A stretch of 64,000 nt of DNA from Cyanophora paradoxa (taxonomy: Eukaryota; Glaucocystophyceae; Cyanophorales; Cyanophoraceae). A program made the position numbers and the translations under genes. Numbering within the stretch: position 1 is the first letter of the stretch; each line of letters begins with the position of its first letter. The stretch covers positions 62,001 to 126,000 of the forward strand of contig QPMI01000150.1 in NCBI GenBank assembly GCA_004431415.1, read 5' to 3'. The notes under the pieces are model-generated. The model saw only the letters and a list, made by a program, of their open reading frames with translations. It was not told the DNA's origin and did not search any database. Positions 23,837-34,596 of this stretch are shown one piece after another.

Positions 23837-25731
23837 TCAGAAAACCTTTCTGGCCATGGGGTACCCGCGGATCCAGATTCGCGATCGGAGGGCGAAGGGG
23901 GGCGAGCAGAGCGGCAGGGCGACGCGAGAGAGGCGCCGGCGCCCCGCGAGGGCGAGGGCGAGGGCGAGGGCGAGGGCGAGGGCGAGGAGGGGCGGCGCGG
24001 CGCCGGCAGGGCCCCCGGTCAGCCCCCTCCACGCGCCGTACGCCCACGCCAGGAGCGCCGCGTCGGGGCCGTGCCAGCCTGCGCGGCCCCTTCTCGAGGC
24101 GCGAGGCCTAGGGGGCGAAGGCGAGGGCGGGGCGGGGCGGGGGCGCATGCGCACTGCTGCCGGCGATGTGGGAGACGAAGGCGCGGTCTTCGTCTCCCCC
24201 GTAGAGCGCGGGGGGCAGCACCAGCACCGCCCCGCGCTGCCGCCGCTCGCGCTCGCGCTCGCGCCGGCGCTGGAGTCGCCGGCCGGGGCAGGGGCGGGGC
24301 GGGGCGGGGGCGCGAGGAGGCCGGCGGCGTCCCAGCGGGCGGCGGCGGGCACCCCGACGCTCTCCACGTACTTGGCGAACTGCCTCGGAGGGAGATCAAA
24401 TCAGATGATCTTGAAAGCAGCTCAAGCCAAGGCCGTCGGGCGGACCTCGCGGGAGAGGTAGAGGCTCCCCGTGGAGAGCATGACGGTGAGGAAGGGGAGG
24501 GGGCGGCGGCGGGCGGCGGCGGGGAGGCCGGCGGCGAGGCGGCGCAGCAGGGGGTGCCCCGGCGCCGCCGCCATGAAGTCGTTCGAGAGGCCGTACGGCA
24601 CCGTCGCCGGCAGCACCGCCTGCCCGAGCCCCAAATCAGAGGCCCCCGCGCTCAGCTCAGCTCACGCTCAAGGTGGGTGGGGGGGGTTGAGAGAGGGGAA
24701 GGGGGGAGTTGCGCACGGGGGCGGCGCGGAGGGCCTCCGGGGGCCGCTGGCAGGCGACGTCGAGGTCGGCGTACACGCCCCCGAGCCGCGCCAGCAGAAG
24801 GTACCTGCCCGGCCCCCAGGCGCGCGCCCGCTCGGATTCGAAGAGCTCGCGAGGGGCGCGGGCCGGGCCCCCCGCGGGCCCGAGGGGGCGCCGGCCAGGT
24901 GCGAGGCGCACCTCAGCGCGTCCGCTCGCTGTTCGTGGGGGTTACGGGGCCGAGATCAGCAGGTGCACCGGAGGGGGGTGGGGAAGAGAAGGGTAGAAGG
25001 GGGGGGGGGGGGGGGGGGGGCACCTGGATCGCGTAGGGGTAGGCGTCGTAGGTCGGGAGGATCTCGGGGTACTCCCGCGCGACGAACTCCCTCCCCGACT
25101 CGTCCGTCCAGAGCCTGTACTCGTACCTGCAACAAGGGGCTTGCGATCGGGTCCGAACCCCCGGCGCATCGGGGGGTACGTGTTTCTCAACACAAGCGTA
25201 CCCCGCCTTCGTCAGCGCCTTCCAGGTGTCGACGGCGGGGCGCCACTCCTCGGGTACGTTCTCGTCCCGCCACTGCTCGTCGGAAGCCGAGGGGGTACAT
25301 GTCACGCGGGGCAGGCCTAGGGTCCGGGCCGGGGGGGCCGAGCCCACGGCCCGGGGGGCACGGACGATCTGGTGGATGAGGGGGGGCACGGCCTCCAGGG
25401 GGGGGTGCTGCTTCCTCAGGTCGAAGTCGCGGGCGAGGAGGCGGAGGAGGGCGGGGTCGGCCTCGGGGCGCCAGCTGGCCGCCAGCACCTCGGCGACCTC
25501 CAGGCAGGGGGAGAGCCACGCGGCCGCCAGCGCCAGCCCCGCGAGGGCCGCCGCGAGCGCCCCGATCGCGAGGCGCAGCCTGCGCGCCGCCGGGCGCGCA
25601 CGGAGCCGGAGGCGCAGGGCCAGCTGCGGACTCCGCCCGCCATGGGCGAAGGGCAGCGCGCCGGCGCCGCGGCCGCGGCCGCGGCCGCCGCCGTGGGAGA
25701 CCAACTCCAAGCACGGGCTGAGTACAGACAT
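23837..25731 (-). CDS. GT32 glycosyltransferase, MIPC synthase catalytic-like
   Basis: Golgi type II membrane glycosyltransferase, best match in motif order to the SUR1/CSH1 family that transfers mannose to inositol-phosphoceramide. The start MSVLSPCLELV is at 25731. A signal anchor rich in Ala/Leu (LAIGALAAALAGLALAAAWL) lies around residues 55-75. Then come PPLIHQIVR, YRLWTDESGREFVAREYP and AYPYAIQ, which splices to RADALR and YLLLARLGGVYADLDVACQR; DLD is the DXD sugar-nucleotide/metal site. Further on are VPYGLSNDFMAAAPGHP, LPFLTVMLSTGSLYLS (24.47-24.6 kb), VLPPALYGGDEDRAFVSH (24.2 kb) and WHGPDAALLAWAYGAW (24.05 kb), then a C-terminal hydrophobic Leu/Ala run near 23.95 kb and a stop at 23837. 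At least five short introns occur, one containing a 22-nt C run. Substrate specificity is inferred from family resemblance. Confidence 0.85.
24999..25020. repeat. Poly(G) tract, 22 nt
   Basis: On the coding (minus) strand this is a poly(C) run immediately after the GTG donor that follows AYPYAIQ in the GT32 gene, so it forms the 5' part of an intron. Confidence 0.9.
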
Positions 25732-26178
25732 CTAGCGCGTTAACGTTCCGAATCCTGGACGGGACCTGTGCAGTCGCGGCGCGAAAGGACGCGTGAGTGA
25801 GCGCCGAAGGCCTAGGACGCGTACGCGCGCGTGAGTGAAGGAAGGAGCTCTGCCTCTAGATCTAGATCTGCATACATGCGCAGTGCATGCATATGGCCCG
25901 TGCGCGCGCGTGGAGGCGCGCGTAGCCCCGGGAAGGCCAAGGATCTAAATCTAGATCTAGCGGAGGCGAATCGCACCGAGCTGCGAATCGCTCCACTCGT
26001 ACGGCGCGGACGTTTTGGGCTCTCCGGATATCGATCCGCCCGCGGCCGTACGCGTTTGGCCGCGCGGCCTGCGAGTTCGAAGCAGCTGCTCTGCTTCAGG
26101 CGAATCTACAGAAGAGGCTGCAGTCCTCGCACGTGTGCTGCATCAGCCTGCATGACGGCCGCGTAGCCGCGGCCTCGG
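25732..26178. other. Intergenic upstream of the GT32 gene
   Basis: No gene. Dense in palindromes: CTAGATCTAGATCTGCATACATGCGCAG type sequence at 25.855-25.885 kb and AATCTAGATCTAG near 25.947 kb. GCGCGCGTG runs occur near 25.82 kb. Confidence 0.4.
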
Positions 26179-26547
26179 ATGTCACGGCGCGCGCCGGTGC
26201 CGGCGCGCGCGCGCGAGATATCGATTCTAGAACGCTCCGGATCCTTCTCACTCTTGCTCGCCGGCGCCGCCCTCCCCGCCGCGGCCGGGCCGAGCGTCAA
26301 CGCCGCGCAGGGCGGCGAATGCACAGGAGAGCTCGTACGCGTGCTACTTCGACGACGCCCGGGGCACGTGCCTCGGCGACCTCTACTCGACTGCTGGAGG
26401 TGCGCTGCCCCCGTTTCCGACTGCGTGCGATGCGCGTTTGCTGATCCAGGTGGATTCCGAGGCAATGCAGACGCTGGGCAGGAGAAACTGCTCAGTCAGG
26501 TCGTTGTGGGGGTACGGTACACTGGGGGGGGGGGCGGGGAGGGGTAG
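26179..26547 (+). CDS. Hypothetical small secreted-type protein, low support
   Basis: Not recognised. A signal-peptide-like stretch SFSLLLAGAALPAAAGPS is encoded at about 26240-26295. A 31-nt GTCAACG...CACAG intron would join it to ESSYACYFDDARGTCLGDLY and PTACDARLLIQV, a Cys-containing segment in another frame (about 26330-26450). The codons in that segment look protein-like, but the downstream exon structure is unclear and the gene may be a fragment. Confidence 0.25.
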   Translation: MSRRAPVPARAREISILERSGSFSLLLAGAALPAAAGPSVNAAQGGECTGELVRVLLRRRPGHVPRRPLLDCWRCAAPVSDCVRCAFADPGGFRGNADAGQEKLLSQVVVGVRYTGGGGGEG

Positions 26548-28341
26548 GCTAGACTGCGGAGCTCGCATGCGAACGACGTGCACGTGATCATATGCATGAT
26601 GGAGAAGCCGGCCGTACGTGTTGAGCCGCCGCTGAGCCTCGCGCGCAGCGTCGACCTCGGTCCGGTGCATGCATGCACGCGTGCAGCTCGGTGCGCATGC
26701 GACGCGCGCGCGCGCGCATTTTTGAATTCGCGATCGCTCTTTATCTATATCGATATCATGATCACTGCGGCGTATGCGCCGCGCGCCGCGGCCGCGCGCT
26801 GTACATGTCACGTGCACTCCATGCGCCATGGCTCGCTATGCCATGATGTATAACAATATATAAATAGAAGCTGCAGCGCTATACAGCTAGCGCAAAAGCT
26901 TCAATAAAGTCACCATAGTTGGCTTAGGATGGGAGAAAGGGCCTCTACTCTAAGCATACTGTCGGATGCAAGCAAATACTTGACGCGAGCCGCTGAGCTC
27001 AGATCTATAGCTAGATGGAAAGCGACATAGATATTGATGGAAAGGATCAAGACGTCCATTCTTAAGCTTGGCCTAGTTACCCAATAAGTGAGGCTAATTC
27101 TGAACTCCAAAAAGATTGCTCGGGACAAGGGAATGGCAGCTGTACAACGTGAAACTGAGAGGGTGACTGGCTGGAGGGTGAGAGGGTGAATATGAATGGT
27201 GGAGAGGCCAACGAAGAGAGGTACTACGGTATGGCGGCGTGCACACGATTTGCGGCACGAAAATAACGGAGCCTGGAAGGGCGTCTTGGGCTCGAAATCG
27301 AATGAAAACACGACGTGGTTGTCTCACTGAATGTCTGATGAGCCTCACTTGCACATGTGTTGCAGTAGGCATATACCTTCCCAAGTCCCTGTAGCCCTGT
27401 ACCCATATAGTCAGTCCACCTGTACCCCTAATACACCACCTTGCCAGCTATCTAGCCTGGCAATACCCTCGCCGGAGACTCTACGCGCACTCCGTGCTGG
27501 CCAGCTGTCAACAGCAGCTGCGCCGGCCGAGTCCGTAGGAGCTCGGCGCGTCTACGCGGTGATGCAACCGTGCGCGGCTCATCCAACCAGCTAGAGACTT
27601 CGAGGGGACCACAAGCATCAGCTCGCGACTCCGGAAGCGGCCCCGCCCGCGGCCGTTTCGGTGGACGAAGGGCAACTTGGCTCTCGGGCCCATCATCAGC
27701 CCGGCAAAAATTGTTTTTCGAGGCCAGCGAGCGAGCAATCAGCTCTCTAGCTATAGGGGACACTGCCCGGGCAGTGGGAGCCCGCGGGTCGCGCACCGCA
27801 TCGCGGCCGCGATCTTCGTAAGCTCCAGGCAGCTACGTTCGGAAGAGGCTTGCGGGGGCGTTTCGGCCACCCCGTAGGTCCGCCTTTCGTCGTAGTAAAG
27901 AGACGTCGTCAGGGGTCGTTTCGGCTGCCCCGCGCGCACGCTCTCGAGCCTTCCGGCGGCCCAGCTTCCAGCCGGCGGTCGCCAGCCCAGCTCGACACCA
28001 GGCGTGCGCGCGCGTGTGGGACGACGCCCACGGGCCGTACGCAGTGCTCGGAGGACTGGGGCGAGTGCGGAGCTCGACGGGCGGAGTGACGGCGGCGACT
28101 CTCGGAGGCGCGCTCACGACCTCGGCCAAGACCGCCACGACGCCCGCCTCAGCGCCGCGCATTCCACGGCCTTTCGAAGGGGGAGACTCTGCCAAAATTT
28201 TCGGCTCAGCTCGTCGCCAGCTCGCCAGCGATCAGCCAGCAGCCGCCCCGTACCAGCCCGCGGACAGCTGGCAGCGCCGCGAGCCCCGGCCTCATCCCCT
28301 CTCATCCCTTCTTTTTTTCCTTCATCTACTACCTCTCTACG
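26548..28341. other. Intergenic with a dispersed repeat
   Basis: No gene supported over about 1.8 kb. It contains one copy of a 109-bp perfect dispersed repeat (27358-27466). Short palindromes (GCATGCATGCACGCGTGC near 26.66 kb, GCGCGCGCGCGC near 26.71 kb) are frequent in the first 400 bp. Confidence 0.4.
27358..27466. repeat. 109-bp dispersed repeat, copy 1
   Basis: Identical over 109 bp to 48646-48754. It begins TGTTGCAGTAGGCATATACC, contains CCTGTAGCCCTGTACCC and TGTACCCCTAATACACC, and ends TAGCCTGGCAATAC. The C-rich GTACCC content and TTGCCAG resemble introns of the genes here. Confidence 0.9.
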
Positions 28342-30116
28342 ATGTCGCGACACGGGCGGCCACCCCCGGTGACGACGGCGGGCATGTCTTCCATCGCGGC
28401 CATCACCCATCGACAGGCAGCTGAGCAGCAGACCTACAACCAGCGGCTCCAGTACACGGAGGCACCCGTGCAGATGTCGGTCGGCAAGGGAACTATCGTC
28501 TGGTCGTGCGCACGCCTCTGACGACGTCAAATGTCAAGCGGACGGTCAAGGAGTTCACGCGCGCCGCCCACACCAAGCCTTTCTTCCCCGGCGTCCCCTC
28601 GACTGCGGAGGAGCGGCGCCAGGCCAACTACACCCTCATGGAGTTCTCTCAGCTGCTCGCGGAGAGAGATCGGGCGGACTTCGCGCAACACCTGTACCGG
28701 CAGGAGCAGCATGATGCGGCGACGGCGCCACTCGTGGAGGCCGTCAACGTGCAGGACCTGGTGCTGGCAGGCATCCCACAGGCGGACATGCTACGGCGGA
28801 CGCAGGAGCAGAACCGACTCGACGAACTGCGGCGGACGCTGGCGGCGGCGCAGCAGCGAGCACCCCAGCCTCCGCTACGTCACGTCGGAGACCTCACTCG
28901 TTGGCTCCACGCTCGCATCGACCCCGTCGACAAGGCCCGCATCACCAAGTACACGCGCGAGATGCACATGGGCCTGCGCCCCGACCAACACTTCGAGCTG
29001 ACGGTGGAGGCCATCGAGCTCAGTGGCAAGACCCCGACCCCGGCAGTCGTCATGGCGTCGCTGGAGGAGCAGATCCTCCTCCGCCAGCAGCAGCATGCCG
29101 ACGCCTGGGAGATGTTCGGCGCCGAGGCCCACCACCGGCGGAAGAACTTCGCGACGCTGGTCGACAAGGCCATGCCGCAGCTTCGGGATCTCTGCCGGCA
29201 GCTCGAAGCCGACATACCGGGCAATTGCAACCTCGAGCTTCAAACCTCCTCTTTCCTCGCAAGCGCCCCGATGATCTTCCAGCAGCCCCGAATCCTCAGC
29301 AACAGCTGGGACGTCAACCTGGGGGAGGAGGACACGAAGTCATCCGCAGCTCACGCGATCCGGATGGCAGCAGCGGCGTCGGCGGAATTCGAAGGGGGAG
29401 CGTTGTCCAACTCCGAGGAGACGTCGGCACTCTTCGGGGCGGGCGGCGGCCGCAGCGACTCGTTCGATGCGACACCGACCAAGCGGCCCCGCCAGGAGCT
29501 GGCAGCTGCAGCAGCGCTCGGCGCAGCAGATATTAGCACCCAGCCTACAGCCGCCCCGACGCCCAACTTCATCGCGCAAATTGTGCAGGCCACAGTCACA
29601 TGCCTCCACAACAGGCTCGTGCAGGACGCAGCAGCGTACGCCACCTCCATGCAGCCGCAGGGTGCCCCCGTCAACACCTCCGGGCCAACGAACGCCGCCG
29701 GCACCGTTGACCTGTACTCCGACACCGAGAGCGACATCTACCAGCCCAACAGTGCCACCGCCCAGCAGAGCTCAAGCTCGAGTCTCCCGCTGGCCCTCTA
29801 TCCCCCGCCCCCTCAGTCTCTTCCGTACCCGCTGCCAGTCAGCCCCCCTCAGCCCCCGTTCACGCTGCCGTCGCCGTACACCTCGATGCCGGCCGGCCTC
29901 CCCCAGCCCCCAGCGCCATCGGCTGCAGCTGCAGCATGGCCGGCCCCGCCCCTCTGCTGGCGCTGTCAGGCCCTCTTCCAGCTGCAGTGGCCTTACATGC
30001 ATCGCGAGGATGACTACACTCAGTGTGCGGCGGCCTGCGCCTTGGCGGGCCTCCCGTTGCCTCTTGGAGCGCCGGCGCTCCCGCCCAACTGGCGGGCGCG
30101 GCTCGGCCTCTTCTGA
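28342..30116 (+). CDS. Unrecognised protein, about 570 residues, almost intronless
   Basis: Function unknown. The ATG at 28342 follows a pyrimidine-rich leader and reads MSRHGRPPPVTTAGMSSI, then AEQQTYNQRLQYTEAPVQMS. A 59-nt GT-AG intron (28480-28538, with CTGACG inside) joins it in phase to RTVKEFTRAAHTKPFFPG and a 526-residue open exon. Within that exon a helical, Gln/Arg-rich region (28.6-29.25 kb) includes FSQLLAERDRADFAQHLYRQ and LEEQILLRQQQHADAWEMFG. A low-complexity Ala/Ser/Pro region follows, with a possible nuclear signal TPTKRPRQEL (29.48 kb). The C-terminus has CWRCQALFQ and YTQCAAAC, a possible metal-binding Cys set. Codon use is less GC-extreme than neighbouring genes and introns are few, unlike the rest of the window. 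It could be a transposon-encoded (Gag- or ORF1-like) protein or a recently acquired gene. No polymerase or transposase is seen nearby. Confidence 0.6.
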
Positions 30117-32300
30117 GCATGTCCTTCGGCCCAGTGGCCTCAGGGGCGCCGGCCGGGAGGCGGCGCCCATGCCCCCCGGGGGCTCCCTTTCCCTACCCAT
30201 CCCCAATTTCTCTCCCCTCACCTGCCTCCTACCCCCTACCCTTCCTCACTCTCCCTACCCGTACCCTGGCGCGGGGCTCACCTGAGCGCCCCAATCCGAC
30301 TGCCCTGATCACGTACCCCCCTCCGCTTGACTGCCTGCTACCCCTTTTTTTTCCTCGCCTTCCCTACCCCGGCTCCCACCCCCTTCCCTGCGTACCCCTC
30401 TGGATCCCCCCCCCCCCCCCCTGCTGCCGGCGGCCGCGGCCCACCCCCGTACCCCAACGACGGGCTCATCTGAGCACCCTGATCCCCTTCCCCGCGTACC
30501 CCCCTCTGGATCCTCTCCCGGGGGCCGCCCCTCGCCACTCCTCTACCCACCCCCCCACCTCCCCCGCCGGCGCCCCCTCGGTGGCGGCGGCGGCGGACTG
30601 CCACGGCCGACTGTGGCGCTGCGCATGCGGCTGGGAGAGGGAGAGGACACGTCAACAAGATCCCAATCGCTGGGAAGCATATTTACTGGCTCCCCACGTT
30701 GCTCCATTCTCGGCTGACCGGTTTTTTCGGCGAGATGTCGACGTCTATGATCACCTCCGGGAGGGAGCGCGAGACGACGCTGGCGGCACGACGCCCGGGC
30801 GGTGGCCCCCGATCGCAAGCCCGACGATCCTCTGGGGGCCGGCGGCAGACGTGCCCAAGCTGCGCGAGGCTGGCTCCGCCCCCGAGGCATGCGACAGCAC
30901 TCCGTCGAGATGATTTCGAATGAGGTGAGCCACGGCAGGCCCACCTGGCTCGTGCGCTTAAGAACGGCCACCGTGGCCATGCAAGCCATAGCGGCACCAA
31001 AAGCCATCGCGGCACGCAAGCCATGGCGGCAAAGTCACAGCGACTTGAGAGCCATAGCGGCTGAAAGCCATCGCGGCTTAAATTTTCCTGGCGAGGCCAC
31101 CCGCCCCAGACGACCTTTCCGGCGAGGCATAGCGCCCCGGTGGATCCCAGGGTTGTTTTCGCAACGCAACGCTCGCGGGGGCAGTTTTCGCGCGCGACGC
31201 CTTGCCGTGCCGTCCCGCCACGCTAGCGCTGCGCCGCCACGCTGCGCCGCCGCGCTGCGCCGTCCTGCTGCACCGCCCCGCCCGCTGGCCCGCTCCGCTC
31301 TGCGCTGGTTCTACCCTCATTTTCCAAGAACCCTTCCCCCCTTCGAGTTTCTTAAAAACGCTAATTATGATCCCCTAGGGCCCAGCCCGCCTCTCTTTCA
31401 CATGCCGTCCCGTGACAGCTTTTCTCAGCTGCTGTTCCACGGTTTGCCTCGTCACGTGCGGCATGTGAGAGGGGTGCTGGCTGGCCTCGGGGCCTGGCCG
31501 GTCGCCCTCCATCTGGGCTTGCTGCCCCCCCCCACCTCATCTTCTCCACGGCCCCAGCTCCCCCGGCGGCGATGCCGGCCCTCCCGCGGACCTCCTCCCC
31601 CTCGGCGGCGGCTCAGGCGGCTCGGCGACATGCACACCGCTGACGATCGACGTTCCATTATATATATTGTCTCGCTTGCGACGGCACGGCGGGGTTTTTG
31701 CCCGGTTTTTCCCCTGACCGTTACCGACCCTCGAGGGCATTCATCTGGCCCCGGGCGGCTTCTCCTTGCTCGCCCTCGATGGCAGTCCGTACGCTTCTTC
31801 TCGGACCTTTTTTTTCTCGGCCTCCTGCTTTACTTTCGATCTATAGCTAGCGCTAGCCTAGTAGCAGTGCGCGAGGACGCGCTCTCGTGAAATAGTAACA
31901 TGTTGCAGCTCGCAGCTAAGATATATATGGGCACGCGTCCTTTGTATTCTCCAGCTCCTATACTTATAGTCAGACCCCTTATCGCAGGCCCTCCCGATCC
32001 ATAGCATCTCGGAGGCTCTGAGGCTCGTACTCCCACATTTATATATGTACTCCCGCATCCATGTTGTACTCCCGCATACACGCTGGACCCATATATAGCT
32101 ATATATATAGCTATATAGGATTGATATCTTACACGTTCAAACGGTTGGATCTTGCTTGTAGTAGTCTAGTTGGTATCATATCTTTCGAGTTTCGTTTTCG
32201 AGGCCGCCCGGTCGGTGAGCGCGTAGGCTAAATAGGCGCTCTGGCTTGAGGTTGGGACCTCAGTTCTTCTTCATCGTACACCGCTCTTAGCTTAGCACAC
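30117..32300. other. C-rich then AT-mixed intergenic region
   Basis: From 30.12 to 30.6 kb the plus strand is C-rich and contains degenerate repeated blocks (GCGTACCCC.CTCTGGATCC at about 30391 and 30497, GGGCTCA.CTGAGC at about 30272 and 30462). 30983-31079 holds AGCCAT.GCGGC repeats. 31884-31901 carries CTCGTGAAATAGTAACAT, the core later amplified in the minisatellite. No gene supported. Confidence 0.45.
30983..31079. repeat. Degenerate short repeats AGCCATAGCGGC
   Basis: Six imperfect copies of (A)GCCATNGCGGC spaced 11-30 bp apart, for example GCCATAGCGGCACC, GCCATCGCGGCACG, GCCATGGCGGC, GCCATAGCGGCTG and GCCATCGCGGCTT. Confidence 0.7.
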
Positions 32301-33005
32301 CACGAGCCTCTCGTCTCGTGAAATAGTAACATCCCCTCGGCCAGCCACGAGCCTCTCGTCTCGTGAAATAGTAACATCCCCTCGGCCAGCCACGAGCCTC
32401 TCGTCTCGTGAAATAGTAACATCCCCTCGGCCAGCCACGAGCCTCTCGTCTCGTGAAATAGTAACATCCCCTCGGCCAGCCACGAGCCTCTCGTCTCGTG
32501 AAATAGTAACATCCCCTCGGCCAGCCACGAGCCTCTCGTCTCGTGAAATAGTAACATCCCCTCGGCCAGCCACGAGCCTCTCGTCTCGTGAAATAGTAAC
32601 ATCCCCTCGGCCAGCCACGAGCCTCTCGTCTCGTGAAATAGTAACATCCCCTCGGCCAGCCACGAGCCTCTCGTCTCGTGAAATAGTAACATCCCCTCGG
32701 CCAGCCACGAGCCTCTCGTCTCGTGAAATAGTAACATCCCCTCGGCCAGCCACGAGCCTCTCGTCTCGTGAAATAGTAACATCCCCTCGGCCAGCCACGA
32801 GCCTCTCGTCTCGTGAAATAGTAACATCCCTCGGCCAGCCACGAGCCTCTCGTCTCGTGAAATAGTAACATCCCCTCGGCCAGCCACGAGCCTCTCGTCT
32901 CGTGAAATAGTAACATCCCCTCGGCCAGCCACGAGCCTCTCGTCTCGTGAAATAGTAACATCCCCTCGGCCAGCCACGAGCCTCTCGTCTCGTGAAATAG
33001 TAACA
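32301..33005. repeat. 45-bp minisatellite, about 16 copies
   Basis: Head-to-tail copies start at 32301, 32346 and so on with a 45-bp period; one copy near 32829 has lost a C. Each unit contains CACGAG, CCTCTCGT and CTCGTG (a hairpin), then AAATAGTAACATCCCC and TCGGCCAG. The copies are otherwise nearly identical. Because 45 is a multiple of 3, several minus-strand frames stay open with a 15-residue period. I do not call these genes. The core CTCGTGAAATAGTAACAT also occurs singly at 31884 and 48629. Confidence 0.95.
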
Positions 33006-34596
33006 TCCCCTGTACGCCGTTAAACGTTCGACTTCTCTCAGAGTTTCTCAGTATCTTTCGAAATTCCTCAGCTTTTTGATTCCTTTAATTTCGTATATTT
33101 ACAAGCAGGGGGGCAAGCCCCCCCGCACCCCCCCATTAACTGATGATCGATATCATGACCGTCGGACATAGCTATAGCGATCGCACGCGAATTCGAAAGA
33201 AACTTACACGCAGTAATGAATTTTTTCGCGATCTGGAATTCGAAGCATGTATACGTAGATCTAGATCTGCAGCTGCAGCTGAACTTCAATCCAATCGAGA
33301 AACGCGCAGCGTTGACGTCAGCGCCATACGCGTCGCGTCGGCCGCGCCGACCTCGATCTAGACTCTCAGATCTTGAGCTTCGGAAGCGGAGCTTCGGAAG
33401 ATCTAGCTATAGATCGGAACTGTTACAATTAGCTATTATATATTTCGAATCTTGCGCAGTTTGCCAGATCTAGAACGCCGGACGTTTTCAGGACAAAAGA
33501 ATTCGAATAATCTTCCTCGGCTTCGTCTTCAAATATACGGTCGCGGCCGCCGGGCACTTCATGATCCGAAGCGGGTGCTCATAAGCAGCGGCTTCGACAA
33601 AATCAGGATCACTGCTTTCGCGTGCGTTGACTTCGAATTCGAATTCACCTGCTGATATCGATGCGCCGCAGTGCTCCGTCTGCACAAGCTTAAGCATGCG
33701 CAGCAGCGCTAGCTACATGCGCAGCAGCACTAGTATGTACGCGGTTGCTAAGCGCAACTGCAGCAACGACAGCTGCTGCTGCTGCTCATGAATCATGATC
33801 AGCGGGCCTGCAGCTAGACTGCAGTGTGTTTCGGTTACTTTCCGTTACTTTTCGCTATCCGCCACTTAAGCTGTCCGTTACTTTCCGGAAACGTCCGTTA
33901 TAATTATCCGCCACTTTCCGTTACTTCCGTTATCTGCCACTTTCCATGCACGCCACTGGCCAGCTTAAACTGCTGGGAAAAACTCGACTCACGCGACAGT
34001 CGCGCGGCTCGCGCCACGCCGTGACGTCGACGGCGCCGCGTGGCGGGCACTGGCGGCGGCCACGGCCAGCGCGCGCCGCAGCGCGCCGCTGCGCGCGCGG
34101 CGCTACCGGCCGAGGTACCCGCGGTGACACATGTACACTGTGACACGTCAACCTGAGTGAAGGAAAATCCGGTACGTCCGATCGGATCGAACCGGTAGTA
34201 GTAGTCTGGTACTGGCGAAGGCCGAGGGGTACCGGACCGTCGATCGGATCGATTCGATTTTAATTTGTTTAATAGAAGTTGCCCGACAGCTCACTGAAAG
34301 AGTCCTAGTCAAAGTCGACGTCGCGGCCCGGGCTCGCGATTGCGACGTATACCGTACGTCGCGATCGGCTCAATTTGCGAGCACGTGCACGTAGTACCAC
34401 GTAGTAGCACGTACTACGGTACCGTAGTACTACGATCGCGTCCCGGCCCCCGGGTCCGCACGCATTTGGCGCGCACTACGACTGCGAATCCATGTGGCAT
34501 GCATTAAATTTCTTTAAAACCCAAACTGGAACCGGTTTTCGATCGATCGATTTCGATCCGCGCGCGGCTGGGCAAAATTAAAATTGCGGTTTTTAA
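33006..34596. other. Intergenic before the Helitron-like array
   Basis: No gene supported. 33.82-33.95 kb has degenerate repeats of TCCGTTACTTTCCG and CCGCCACTTTCC. 34.38-34.44 kb has GTAGTACCACGTAGTAGCACGTAC palindromic clusters. The region ends in TTTTTAA directly before the first array element. Confidence 0.4.
33826..33949. repeat. Degenerate CCGTTACTTTCCG repeats
   Basis: Eight or more imperfect copies of CCGTTACTT or CCGCCACTTTCC in about 125 bp, in one orientation. No function is evident. Confidence 0.6.

Noticed and set aside
28470-28545. Retroviral-type -1 frameshift between MSRHGRPPP... and the long exon
   Set aside because: A 59-nt GT-AG intron with CTGACG restores the frame and fits the splice style of the window. 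No slippery heptamer with a pseudoknot is evident.
32301-33005. CRISPR-like array
   Set aside because: The units are contiguous and identical with no variable spacers, in a eukaryotic nuclear context. It is a minisatellite.
32228-33006. Repetitive minus-strand ORFs of 168-249 residues
   Set aside because: They are open in more than one frame only because the 45-bp repeat is a multiple of 3 and has no stops. No promoter or non-repeat coding context.
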